Shown piece by piece: positions 6,047 to 14,031 of a stretch of 41,559 nt of DNA (position 1 is the first letter of the stretch; every line of letters begins with the position of its first letter). Origin of the DNA: a virus. The notes below the pieces were generated by a model. The model did no database searches. It saw only the letters and a list, made by a program, of their open reading frames with translations, and had not been told where the DNA came from. A program made the translations under genes and the position numbers. The stretch is taken from positions 1 through 41,559 of IMG/VR virus record IMGVR_UViG_3300031766_002389. One strand, written 5' to 3'.

Positions 6047-8080
6047 ATGATAGTCAATGGATACGATATCGATATTCCTGCAGCAATTACTGGGGCTGGA
6101 GGGATCCCCCCGATAACAGCTAATGTTTCTGGTCAATGCGTCTCTTTGAGCTTGGCGGGTGCGGGGACCGAGGCTTCCCCTACTAATATTAGCTGGAATG
6201 ATTCTGCTGGAAATCTGTTTTACGGAGTAGATTTATGGACTGGGCCCCAGGTCGACGGACAAGACGCAAAAATCAACTCTCGAGTAGTCGATGGCGACAT
6301 CGTTCAGCATGTATGGGACCCAAACATCAGTTATACTAGCGCTGTAGTAACTGAACTCAATAATTCTGCAGAACAGCTTTCTAAGTTCGGGTATCCAGAC
6401 TTCAGTAATATGGCCTCATCAGATCTCGCCTGCGAAGGAGGGGTCTATTTACAGGTTAAGTATAGCAGTTTAGGAACTTGCTACTCAAATGGACGTTTAG
6501 ATGAAGCTGTGTTATGGTTAAAATGTCACATTCCTTATTCTAATTTATCCGAGTCAGATGAACCAGCATCTTGGTCAACTTGGCATGATTGGATTATTGA
6601 TAGGGCTGCTGTAATTAAGTTGGCCCCGACCATGGCGAGTTGTCACTGGTGGAAGACTGGAGATTATGCTATCAGAGCGGCTCATAGGAATGAGGGTTAT
6701 GGTTCAGAATGCTATAAAGCTCAGTGGCTTGAATATGATGAGGAACCAGAAGTTCTCAAGGCAGATGCAAGACATAATTCTAGCGGCACCATATGTTGTG
6801 ATACAGGGATTGGGCTTCCTCTTGATTTGCGAATAGGTTATGTTCCTAATCCCGCTTCAGAAGAAAACATAGGATGTATTTCTATGAGTACGGGAGATTG
6901 GTTGATGCACGACTCTTTGTATGGGGGTGGCGAGTCTGCAGAATATCTACAAGAAATCGCCGAGACTAGCTACAAATGCTGCTTAAGGTTTGAGAGTGCC
7001 CAACAAATCAGTCAACATGATTATACATACAGTCGTTATAGATTAGAAGATCTTATATCCACGGTTCATGTTGAGCGTTTTGCGGGGGATGTAGATTATA
7101 CTATATCCAAAAAGGAGAGGTTATCAGAAATGAATTATGGCATATCTGGACAAAGCGAACCATGCGGCCCACTTCATTGGTTTGGGTACAAACCTCATAT
7201 TATTTATGATGCCGCCGATGGCGCTTGTGCCGAATGTATTGATTCGTTACCTCCCTGTGTATATGCTGCCGAAGATTGCTCCCCCTCTACTACTCCATCT
7301 CCACCTACTACCACATCAGGGCCCGTCACTACTACCGCATCCCCGCCAACGACCCCAGCCCCAGCAACCACCACATCAGGACCCGTCACTACTACCGCAT
7401 CCCCGCCAGTAACCACCACATCAGGGCCCGTCACCACAACTAGCTCAGCAACCTCTACAACCAGTAGTACTCCTTGCCCAGAAGAGTCATGCTATCCATG
7501 TTTAGAATTAGTTTTTGATAGCCCTTCTATATATGAGACCGAGTATACTGGAGTTTATAGTTCCGAGTCTGGAGAAGCTGTTATGTATAACTATTGGAGA
7601 AGCCCAACTAAAGACGAGATATGGGCTAAGGTTGACGATACTGGCAAATTCTTTGCTTCTAATTTTTACGTACCCGACGGGGATAGTAATCCATGTGGTT
7701 ATGAATTCTGGAGGCTTTTTGATTTAAGCCAGCACCCAACTGCTCCGCGCGCTAGCAAATATGTTGCTCAGTGTTCTGAAACCCAAAGGGGCTATTGTCC
7801 TGACGATGTTATTTGGTCTTTAAGCGGGTCTTCTTTTGACTTGGATTTTGTAAGTTGTTCTACCCCTACAACAACCAGTTCCACCCCTACAACAACTAGT
7901 TCTACCCCTACAACAACCAGTTCCACCCCTACAACAACTAGTTCTACCCCTACAACAACTAGTTCTACCCCTACGACAACTAGTGCTGCCCCTACGACAA
8001 CTAGTGCTGCCCCTACGACAACTAGTGCTGCCCCTACGACAACTAGTGCTGCCCCTACGACAACTAGTGCTGCCCCTTAA
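6047..8080 (+). CDS. Large Cys-containing virion-type protein with Thr/Pro linkers
   Basis: A 677-residue protein starting 2 nt after the previous stop. Residues 1-410 form a Trp/Tyr/Cys-rich, probably beta-structured region (for example YLQVKYSSLGTCYSNG and SCHWWKTGDYAIRAAHRNEG). Residues about 415-475 are a Thr/Pro linker (repeated TTTSGPVTTT). Residues about 480-600 form a second Cys-containing domain (CPEESCYPCLELVFDS ... CPDDVIWSLSGS). The C-terminus is about twelve heptads, PTTTSST then PTTTSAA, ending AAP. Two globular parts joined and tailed by Thr/Pro repeats suggest a fibre or surface decoration protein. The Thr-rich parts are candidate O-glycan acceptors. No homologous family is recognised. 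Confidence 0.7.
   Translation: MIVNGYDIDIPAAITGAGGIPPITANVSGQCVSLSLAGAGTEASPTNISWNDSAGNLFYGVDLWTGPQVDGQDAKINSRVVDGDIVQHVWDPNISYTSAVVTELNNSAEQLSKFGYPDFSNMASSDLACEGGVYLQVKYSSLGTCYSNGRLDEAVLWLKCHIPYSNLSESDEPASWSTWHDWIIDRAAVIKLAPTMASCHWWKTGDYAIRAAHRNEGYGSECYKAQWLEYDEEPEVLKADARHNSSGTICCDTGIGLPLDLRIGYVPNPASEENIGCISMSTGDWLMHDSLYGGGESAEYLQEIAETSYKCCLRFESAQQISQHDYTYSRYRLEDLISTVHVERFAGDVDYTISKKERLSEMNYGISGQSEPCGPLHWFGYKPHIIYDAADGACAECIDSLPPCVYAAEDCSPSTTPSPPTTTSGPVTTTASPPTTPAPATTTSGPVTTTASPPVTTTSGPVTTTSSATSTTSSTPCPEESCYPCLELVFDSPSIYETEYTGVYSSESGEAVMYNYWRSPTKDEIWAKVDDTGKFFASNFYVPDGDSNPCGYEFWRLFDLSQHPTAPRASKYVAQCSETQRGYCPDDVIWSLSGSSFDLDFVSCSTPTTTSSTPTTTSSTPTTTSSTPTTTSSTPTTTSSTPTTTSAAPTTTSAAPTTTSAAPTTTSAAPTTTSAAP
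7858..8077 (+). repeat. 21-bp coding repeats (PTTTSST / PTTTSAA)
   Basis: About six copies of a unit like cctacaacaactagttctac are followed by about five of cctacgacaactagtgctgc, with no interruption. Each copy encodes seven residues. The 21-bp period also occurs at 1955-2155 and 2325-2690 in two other genes, with different residues. Confidence 0.88.
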
Positions 8081-8090
8081 GCTAAAAAAC

Positions 8091-8095
8091 GTGTA
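8091..8095 (+). promoter_or_regulatory. GTGTA start-proximal motif (candidate late promoter)
   Basis: GTGTA is followed by 9 nt and then the GTG start at 8105. The nearby ATG at 8101 opens a frame that stops after three codons, so the GTG is the real start, and it falls at the usual 9-nt spacing. Confidence 0.5.
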
Positions 8096-8104
8096 ACATA
8101 ATGC

Positions 8105-9445
8105 GTGAGTAAGTTCTTCAAAGGTATTGGGCCAAACCCTTGTGTTATAACTGTGGGTGGCATATGCTATACGCAGATTCAGCCCTCCACTCAGTTCGCA
8201 AGCATGAGTGAATACAATCTTTCTACCGCTGACCCTAATTGGTCTAGCGGAGAATCTTGTGATTGCATCTGTGATTTACCTACCACAACTACATCTTCAG
8301 CGTTTAGCACTGATCCTCCCGAGAGCACCGATCCTCCCGAGAGCACTGCCATGCCTACTAGCACTACAGCTGCCCCCACCACCAGCACTACAATGGACCC
8401 ATTTGCTGGGGACCCCAGCGCCACTACTACTACATCTGCTCCAGGAGGCACCACCACTACATCTGCTCCAGGAGGCACCACCACTACATCTGCTCCAGGA
8501 GGCACTACCACCACTACTGTTGACCCCTGTGATTGCAGCGGAGAGAAGGCGTATACATCCCATGCAAGCGAGGGATGTGTAAATGCGGCCACGCCTTGGG
8601 CTGATGCCAATCCTAAATTTTATATAGACAAGATGTATAGTTATGAGGACAGCTTTGGGGTCTGGAGGGTTTTTCGCCGTACTGGCTGCGGCACTTTCTT
8701 AGGGGAAGATACTGGAGGTCGTTATTGCATTCAAGCCGACCTCCCCCCAACCTCAAATGGGCTAAACACAAACGCTTACTGGGAGCACTGCGGTACATTT
8801 GTCCCCACAACCGCTCCCCCCACAACTACCGCAGCCCCCACTACCACTCCAAATCCATGCTCCGAATTAAACACTTTACCCTTGTGGTCGGCTGGGACTT
8901 ATGCCAAATTTGATAAAGTCAAGCATTGTATCGACGGGACCTATCATGCTTGCACGGCTGACTGGGAATTTGAGATAGGTGACGCCCTCAAATTTACTAC
9001 AGATGAAGAGCCCTCTGCGTCGTCTTCGGATTGGGAGATAGTTAATTGCGAGACTGCTTGCACAACCGCTCCCCCGACAACTACCGCAGGCCCCACTACC
9101 ACTCCAGGCCCGTGTGCTGAATGTGAAAATCAGGGAGCGCCATGGTCGAAATGCGCGCAGTGTAGTTCGATTGGCGGTGGCGCCATTGGTCCTTATTATT
9201 GGTCTAACGACATGTGGTATCAGCCTGGAGATTGTATAGTTTATGGCAGTTATCTATATGTGTGTTTAATTGATCACTTAACAACATTCTCAGTCGGCAG
9301 CGTACCGCCTGGAATACCTACGCCATACCCATCCGATACAGATATTCCATTTACTACCGCTCCTTATAATGGGCAGGTATTTTGGTCTCTATGTAGCCCA
9401 TTTGCTGGACAAGGAGTAGAAATAACAACTACTACAGCACCTTAA
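8105..9445 (+). CDS. Virion-type protein with three Trp/Cys modules on Thr/Pro linkers
   Basis: A 446-residue protein starting at GTG 8105. After an N-terminal Cys-containing head (about residues 1-55), a Thr/Pro/Gly linker carries SAPGGTTTT repeats. Three modules follow, each closing with a W....C pattern: about 140-235 (ending YWEHCG), 255-320 (LPLWSAGTYAKFDKVKHCID ... DWEIVNC) and 345-440 (YWSNDMWYQPGDCIVYGSYL ... FWSLC). They are separated by TTAPPTTTAAPTTTPNP-type linkers, and the protein ends ITTTTAP. W..GtY..gD.v..g..Y.C......W..C is the spacing seen in CBM5/12-like carbohydrate-binding modules. I infer a multivalent glycan-binding adhesin; homology to CBM families is not proven. Confidence 0.7.
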   Translation: MSKFFKGIGPNPCVITVGGICYTQIQPSTQFASMSEYNLSTADPNWSSGESCDCICDLPTTTTSSAFSTDPPESTDPPESTAMPTSTTAAPTTSTTMDPFAGDPSATTTTSAPGGTTTTSAPGGTTTTSAPGGTTTTTVDPCDCSGEKAYTSHASEGCVNAATPWADANPKFYIDKMYSYEDSFGVWRVFRRTGCGTFLGEDTGGRYCIQADLPPTSNGLNTNAYWEHCGTFVPTTAPPTTTAAPTTTPNPCSELNTLPLWSAGTYAKFDKVKHCIDGTYHACTADWEFEIGDALKFTTDEEPSASSSDWEIVNCETACTTAPPTTTAGPTTTPGPCAECENQGAPWSKCAQCSSIGGGAIGPYYWSNDMWYQPGDCIVYGSYLYVCLIDHLTTFSVGSVPPGIPTPYPSDTDIPFTTAPYNGQVFWSLCSPFAGQGVEITTTTAP

Positions 9446-9757
9446 TTATTTAATTGAGTACTTTTTTAACTGAGAAAAAATATCATTTAAATTAACATAC
9501 CCAATACGATCAATCGTGATTGACCCTTTCTTATCCCTAATGGATATATTAGACGGGTAATAAGGTTCTACGATTTCTTCTATAAAATCCCACGCCCCAT
9601 GTTGCTTAAGCCATTTCCAATATATATCTTGTAGGTCTATTGGGCATTCTAGCACGTTTTCGTTTTTTAACATACAATTTGAAAACAATGTCACATCTCT
9701 AAAGCACGAGGTGCTGCTTGGCGGCTCAGACAATATAGCACTAATAGATACGATCAC
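9446..9757 (-). CDS. Small reverse-strand protein, unknown function
   Basis: A 103-residue protein on the minus strand, its stop codon directly abutting the stop of the convergent gene. The GTG start (9757) is supported by a GTGTA motif on the same strand at 9-nt spacing. The sequence is not shadow-like: it has a plausible mix with IDLQDIYWKWLKQHGAWDF and a charged C-terminus (LNDIFSQLKKYSIK). No Cys pair in a metal motif, no membrane segment. An alternative start is Met29. Its isolation on the other strand among virion-type genes suggests a small virion or regulatory gene; I do not recognise it. Confidence 0.65.
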   Translation of the reverse strand: MIVSISAILSEPPSSTSCFRDVTLFSNCMLKNENVLECPIDLQDIYWKWLKQHGAWDFIEEIVEPYYPSNISIRDKKGSITIDRIGYVNLNDIFSQLKKYSIK

Positions 9758-9766
9758 ATTTCAATA

Positions 9767-9771
9767 TACAC
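9767..9771 (-). promoter_or_regulatory. GTGTA start-proximal motif, minus strand
   Basis: On the minus strand caaGTGTA is followed by 9 nt and then the GTG start at 9757. This reverse-strand copy with identical spacing supports the motif being functional. Confidence 0.5.
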
Positions 9772-9821
9772 TTGTGCAACTTTTTTTATTTAAAAAAGAG
9801 TTCTGATCAATAATATACTAT

Positions 9822-10517
9822 ATGCCCGAAAGAAAAAAGATCCAAGAAGAGATTGATCAAATTGTCGCAGAGACTAAGAAGCTAGAAGCAGAAACTAGAA
9901 AAATCACGGCAGACGCCCTGGCTGCAGAATACTACGCTGGCTTAAGAAAATTAGATCTTGAGAAAAAAGAACAGGACCAAAGAAGGAGGGCTGCGTCAGA
10001 TAATGAGCACATGCTTTATAGATTTAATACCGTAGTAGACAAGAGCCATGTTTATGAATGCATGTACAAACTAACACAATGGTCACGAAGACATCCTAAT
10101 TGTAATATTGAAATAGTTTTTTCTTCAGGAGGTGGAAGCATTGTTGATGGCTTTATTCTTTTTGATTTTATCCAAGAGCTGCGGGCGCGCGGGCACAAAG
10201 TCACCACGGGTTCTTTAGGGATGGCTGCGTCAATGGCTGGCGTACTTCTTCAGGCGGGAGACGATCGATGGATGGGGCATCAGGCCTGGATGATGATTCA
10301 TCGCGCGGCTTTTGGAGCTATTGGAAAAACATTTGAAATTGAAGATGAAGTGGCATGGATCAAAAGAATCGAAGATAGAATCCTTGACATCTTTGAGAAA
10401 AGGTCAGACCTTACTAGAACAAAAATCAAGAGAAATTGGGACAGGAAGGACTGGTGGATTTCTTCGGACGAAGCCTTAAGCTTAGGTCTTATTGATGAAA
10501 TTAAAGGGGAGCTATGA
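9822..10517 (+). CDS. ClpP-like serine protease with N-terminal coiled coil
   Basis: A 231-residue protein of the ClpP/crotonase-like protease fold. Ser137 in GMAASMAG corresponds to the ClpP nucleophile, and His160 in WMMIHRA to the catalytic His. SSGGGSIVDG (101-110) forms the oxyanion region and DEALSLGLIDEI (216-227) the typical ClpP C-terminal motif. The third residue is uncertain: the ClpP Asp position falls in KIKRNWDRKDWW, where Asn205 aligns most directly and Asp207 or Asp210 could substitute. Residues 1-60 are a charged helix or coiled coil absent from bacterial ClpP. It could be a Clp peptidase working with the phage Clp ATPase at 37944, or a head-maturation protease of the ClpP type, which phages also use. 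A TAATAT-like -10 lies just before the start without a good -35. Confidence 0.85.
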   Translation: MPERKKIQEEIDQIVAETKKLEAETRKITADALAAEYYAGLRKLDLEKKEQDQRRRAASDNEHMLYRFNTVVDKSHVYECMYKLTQWSRRHPNCNIEIVFSSGGGSIVDGFILFDFIQELRARGHKVTTGSLGMAASMAGVLLQAGDDRWMGHQAWMMIHRAAFGAIGKTFEIEDEVAWIKRIEDRILDIFEKRSDLTRTKIKRNWDRKDWWISSDEALSLGLIDEIKGEL

Positions 10518-10954
10518 GTTTATCAAGACAGGCGTATTGTACTGCTTGGAATAAATACCTAGAGCTTATGGAGTTCTTTGGCGCTTCCAAAAAAGACTAT
10601 ACAATTATAAACCCCCACCTCCTTGATGGTATCAAATCTAAAGGCCCCAAGAGAGATATAAAAACTAATGACGCCAATACATTAGACCAAATTTTAGACT
10701 TAATAGACGCCCTCAATTCCCCCGCTCTTTTTATTATAGATCTAAAAAAGGGTGTAGAGGTAGGTTCTATTTTTTCCTCCCTTCAAAACAAGTTAATGAG
10801 ACTTCATTGTTTTGTTTTTCTTTCAGAAGATGGGTTTGAGGCAGAAGGCGTTCTAAAAGTTCAGTCCGCGTTGAAAAAAGTTACGTTTTATGGGTCTTTA
10901 ATTTCTTTTGACGAGAACACTATCATAACCTATCCGCAGCAAGAAGTTTCTTGA
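10514..10954 (+). CDS. Hypothetical protein translationally coupled to ClpP-like protease
   Basis: A 146-residue protein whose ATG overlaps the ClpP-like stop (ATGA), so the two are co-expressed. One of the few starts here with an SD-like sequence (aaaggggagct). The protein begins MSLSRQAYCTAWNKYLELME, has an acidic and hydrophobic middle (LDQILDLIDAL, ALFIIDLKKGVEVGSIF) and ends in Gln/Val. No known motif, membrane segment or metal site. It ends inside the promoter of the downstream nrdB gene. A ClpP adaptor or partner role is possible from the coupling but has no sequence support. Confidence 0.7.
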   Translation: MSLSRQAYCTAWNKYLELMEFFGASKKDYTIINPHLLDGIKSKGPKRDIKTNDANTLDQILDLIDALNSPALFIIDLKKGVEVGSIFSSLQNKLMRLHCFVFLSEDGFEAEGVLKVQSALKKVTFYGSLISFDENTIITYPQQEVS

Positions 10955-10979
10955 CTTAGGCCTGGGTTTTTTGTATCCT
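10951..10979 (+). promoter_or_regulatory. Sigma70-type promoter placing nrdB at +1
   Basis: TTGACT (10951-10956), 17-bp spacer, TATCCT (10974-10979). The ATG at 10986 begins 7 nt after the -10 element, so transcript and coding sequence should begin at the same base (leaderless). Confidence 0.78.
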
Positions 10980-10985
10980 ATTGAA

Positions 10986-12002
10986 ATGAGTAAAGAAAAA
11001 ACAGGAAATTTAATTAGTCAGGATATTGCTGGAGTCAACCGAATACTCCCTCATAAACATAAATTCGCATGGGACCTGTTTCTGAAAGGGTGCGCGAATA
11101 ATTGGATGCCTACAGAAATTTCAATGCAGGAAGATATCAACCAGTGGAAAAACGGAACAATTTCTGATGATGAAAAGCTTTTAGTTAAAAGATGTTTAGG
11201 TTTTTTTGCTGGAAGCGAATCATTGGTTGGAAATAATTTATTGCTTTCTGCTTTTAAATACGTAACAGATCCAGAATGTCGCCAATATATTTTGCGCCAA
11301 GCTTTTGAAGAGAGCTTGCACAACCTTACTGTAGTTTATATTTGCGATAGCCTCAGTCTAGATATAGATGAAGTTTTCCGTGCGTATGAAACCATCCCAT
11401 CAATCAAAGCAAAAGATGATTTCTTGATGGAAATCACTACTGACCTTACTCGTAATGATTTTTCTACAGATAACGAGGGCGGGAAGAAAGAGTTCTTAAA
11501 GAATCTTTTTACTTATTATGTAGTGTGCGAAGGTACGTTTTTCTTCTCTGGCTTTGCAATGCTACTTGCATTAGGTAGACAAAATAAGCTTCAAGGAATT
11601 TCAGACCAAATTAAATATACTCTTAGGGATGAGAGTATTCATATTAAGTTTGGGATTTATTTAATTAACACCATTACCGAACAAAATCCTGAGATTTGGA
11701 CGGAAGAAATACAGCAAGAATTTGTCGAGCACATGAAAAAGACTGTTGAGCTGGAAATTTCATATGCAAAAGATGTTCTTCCTACAGGTATTCTAGGTTT
11801 GAATGCAGATATGTTTGTAGATTACATGCATTATATTGGAAACAGAAGGCTAGAATCTATCGGCTTGGACTATAGATTTCCATCTGATACAAATCCATTT
11901 CCATGGCTAAGTGAAGTTGTTGACACCCAAGCAATGACTAATTTTTTTGAGCGCAGGGTTAGAGAGTACCAACAAAGCGGTTCATTGGAAGACGATTTTT
12001 AA
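10986..12002 (+). CDS. nrdB: Ribonucleotide reductase small subunit, class Ic-like (no radical Tyr)
   Basis: A 338-residue R2 protein that makes the radical needed by the NrdA subunit to reduce ribonucleotides; nrdA is not in the window. All six metal ligands are visible: Glu78 (GSESLV), Glu109 and His112 (FEESLH), Glu182 (CEGTFF), Glu216 and His219 (RDESIH). The first ligand is Glu rather than Asp, and the position of the radical Tyr (four after His112) is Val116. Ligand spacings equal those I recall for the Chlamydia class Ic R2 protein, whose Tyr is replaced by Phe and which uses a Mn/Fe cofactor. A manganese-dependent, tyrosyl-radical-free enzyme is therefore likely. The C-terminus (LEDDF) is the usual NrdA-docking tail. 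The ATG at 10986 is preferred to the upstream TTG because of the promoter geometry. Confidence 0.94.
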   Translation: MSKEKTGNLISQDIAGVNRILPHKHKFAWDLFLKGCANNWMPTEISMQEDINQWKNGTISDDEKLLVKRCLGFFAGSESLVGNNLLLSAFKYVTDPECRQYILRQAFEESLHNLTVVYICDSLSLDIDEVFRAYETIPSIKAKDDFLMEITTDLTRNDFSTDNEGGKKEFLKNLFTYYVVCEGTFFFSGFAMLLALGRQNKLQGISDQIKYTLRDESIHIKFGIYLINTITEQNPEIWTEEIQQEFVEHMKKTVELEISYAKDVLPTGILGLNADMFVDYMHYIGNRRLESIGLDYRFPSDTNPFPWLSEVVDTQAMTNFFERRVREYQQSGSLEDDF

Positions 12003-12006
12003 AATA

Positions 12007-13095
12007 ATGAAAAAAATTATAGTAACAGGGATAACAGGTCAAGACGGCAGCCACATGGTTGACTATCTCCTTGAAAACACAAGCCACGAAATCTACGGAA
12101 CAATTCGTCGTCTCAGCGTAAAGAACCACGAAAACATATTGCACCTCAAGAACAATCCCAGGGTTCATATTATCGACATGGATTTAAATGACGCCCATAG
12201 TATTAGAGATGTAATTATTAGCGTTCAACCCGATTATTTTATTAATTTTGCGGCGCAAAGCTTCGTTGCGGGGAGTTGGAAATACCCGACACAGACGTTC
12301 GATACCGACGCTAACGCAGTTTTGCATATATTAGAATCAATTAGGAGGTTTGCTCCCAAGTGTAGGTTTTATAATGCTGGAAGCAGTGAAGAGTTTGGGG
12401 ATGTCGCTTATTCTCCTCAAGACGAGAAGCATCCTTTAAGGCCTCAGTCTCCTTATGCGGCTGCGAAGTGTGGGGCAAGACATTTAGTTAGGGTTTATAG
12501 AGAAAGTTATGGCCTTTTCGCTATTCAAGGTTGGCTATTTAACCACGAAGGGACAAGGAGAGGCTTAGATTTCGTAACCAGAAAAATCTCTCATGGCGTT
12601 GCTCAAATAAAATTATGTATTGAGAATTCCTTTCGCAGGCCTTCTGCCGCGCGCCACCCTTTTCCCGTTTTAGAATTGGGCAATTTAGATGCCTTAAGGG
12701 ATTGGAGTGATGCAGAAGATTTTATGTCGGGAGTATGGGCGATGCTTAATGCAGTCAAGCCCAAGAATTATGTTCTTGCGAGTGGCGAAATGCATTCGGT
12801 TAGAGAGTTTGTAGAGAGATGCCTTTTTGTTGCACAAATAGAATTCATAAGGGAGGGTTCAGGCCAGGACGAGAAGTATTATGCTCTAAGCATTAACGGC
12901 GAGGAAGTTCCGCGACCTTTAATAGTCGGAATAAATCCAGAGTTTTATAGACCAGCAGAAGTTCATAAACTTTTGGGAGATCCATCTCTGGCAGAAAAAG
13001 AACTGGGCTGGAGAAGGTCTTCCAACTTCAACCAATTGGTCAAAAAGATGTATGACAATGATTACATGTTACTGAATAAACAAATAGTACCTTAA
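12007..13095 (+). CDS. gmd: GDP-mannose 4,6-dehydratase
   Basis: A 362-residue short-chain dehydrogenase/reductase of the extended GMD family, converting GDP-mannose to GDP-4-keto-6-deoxymannose, precursor of GDP-fucose, GDP-rhamnose or GDP-perosamine. The N-terminal NADP site reads GITGQDGSH. RRLSVKN, AAQSFVAGSW, GSSEEFGD (Thr/Ser-Glu catalytic area), YAAAK (catalytic Tyr and Lys) and FNHEGTRRG are characteristic; most GMDs have NHESPRRG at the last. Length is normal. The ATG at 12007 lies 4 nt after the nrdB stop; the longer frame upstream overlaps nrdB and lacks the Rossmann start. First gene of the glycan block; no obvious GDP-fucose synthase is in the window. Confidence 0.94.
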   Translation: MKKIIVTGITGQDGSHMVDYLLENTSHEIYGTIRRLSVKNHENILHLKNNPRVHIIDMDLNDAHSIRDVIISVQPDYFINFAAQSFVAGSWKYPTQTFDTDANAVLHILESIRRFAPKCRFYNAGSSEEFGDVAYSPQDEKHPLRPQSPYAAAKCGARHLVRVYRESYGLFAIQGWLFNHEGTRRGLDFVTRKISHGVAQIKLCIENSFRRPSAARHPFPVLELGNLDALRDWSDAEDFMSGVWAMLNAVKPKNYVLASGEMHSVREFVERCLFVAQIEFIREGSGQDEKYYALSINGEEVPRPLIVGINPEFYRPAEVHKLLGDPSLAEKELGWRRSSNFNQLVKKMYDNDYMLLNKQIVP

Positions 13096-13105
13096 CCTAT
13101 TTGCT

Positions 13106-13110
13106 GTGTA
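13106..13110 (+). promoter_or_regulatory. GTGTA start-proximal motif before epimerase
   Basis: ctGTGTA is followed by 9 nt and the ATG at 13120. This is the same geometry as before virion-type genes, placed in front of most of the glycan block. Confidence 0.45.
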
Positions 13111-13119
13111 TAAAAATAC

Positions 13120-14031
13120 ATGGCAAAGAAAAAATTTTTAGTTACTGGCGGTGCAGGCTTCATTGGAAGCCATGCGGTTGATACATTATTAGATATGGGC
13201 CACGATGTAGTTGTGGTTGATAATGAGTGCGCGGCGGAGAATGACAATTTCTTTTGGAGGGATGAGGCCGAGAATCACAAAGTCAATATTATCGACTACG
13301 ACCGCCTTGAGCCTCTCATGGAAGGGGTTGATTATGTTTTGCATTTTGCGGCGGAGTCTCGCATTCAACCTTCTATTATTGACCCTAGATATGCGATAGA
13401 GGTTAATGTAGTTGGTACGGCAAATGTTTTACAGGCTGCTAGAGAAATGGGAGTAAAAAGAGTTATGTATTCTTCTACTTCGGCGGCGTATGGTTTAAAA
13501 AATGAGCCTCCCCTAAAAGAGACAATGCCCACGGACTGCCTCAATCCTTATTCGGTCGGCAAAGTTGGAGGCGAAGAGGTATGCAGGATGTATACAAAGC
13601 TTTTTGGTTTAGAGACTGTTTGCTTTAGATATTTTAATGTCTACGGAGATCGCAGCCCTACCAAAGGCCAATATGCTCCAGTAGTTGGTTATTTTTTTAA
13701 ACAAAAGAAAGCTGGCAAGCCAATGACTATTGTTGGGGATGGCGAGCAAAGGAGAGATTATACCCATGTTTCTGATATAGTAAATGCGAATATTCTTGCT
13801 GCGCTTAGCGAAGATAAGTCTGTAGTAGGAGAACTTTTTAACGTAGGAACTGGAACAAATCACTCTATTAATGAACTCGTAAAAATTATAGGTGGAGATT
13901 CAGTTAATATACCTGCCCGCGAAGGAGAAGCTCGCATAACTCTTGCAGACAATAGCAAGCTAAGAGAAATGTTATCTTGGGAGCCTAAGATTAAATTTGA
14001 AGATTGGATAAATCAAAATAAACCCAGATGA
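13120..14031 (+). CDS. NAD-dependent nucleotide-sugar epimerase/dehydratase
   Basis: A 303-residue extended SDR protein. The NAD-binding motif is GGAGFIGSH near the N-terminus. HFAAESRIQPSI, SSTSAAYG and PYSVGK (Tyr and Lys of the YxxxK pair) form the active site; FRYFNVYGDR and GDGEQRRDYTHVSDIV are typical of UDP-hexose 4-epimerase-type enzymes acting on UDP-Glc/Gal or GlcNAc/GalNAc. Substrate cannot be assigned from sequence. UDP-galactose production would feed the UDP-galactopyranose mutase at 26594. The stop overlaps the next ATG (ATGA), so it is co-translated with the dehydrogenase. Confidence 0.9.
   Translation: MAKKKFLVTGGAGFIGSHAVDTLLDMGHDVVVVDNECAAENDNFFWRDEAENHKVNIIDYDRLEPLMEGVDYVLHFAAESRIQPSIIDPRYAIEVNVVGTANVLQAAREMGVKRVMYSSTSAAYGLKNEPPLKETMPTDCLNPYSVGKVGGEEVCRMYTKLFGLETVCFRYFNVYGDRSPTKGQYAPVVGYFFKQKKAGKPMTIVGDGEQRRDYTHVSDIVNANILAALSEDKSVVGELFNVGTGTNHSINELVKIIGGDSVNIPAREGEARITLADNSKLREMLSWEPKIKFEDWINQNKPR

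Noticed and set aside
9822-10517. Firm call as prohead protease
   Set aside because: Family allows it, but no capsid or portal genes are in the window and a Clp partner is present; left open.
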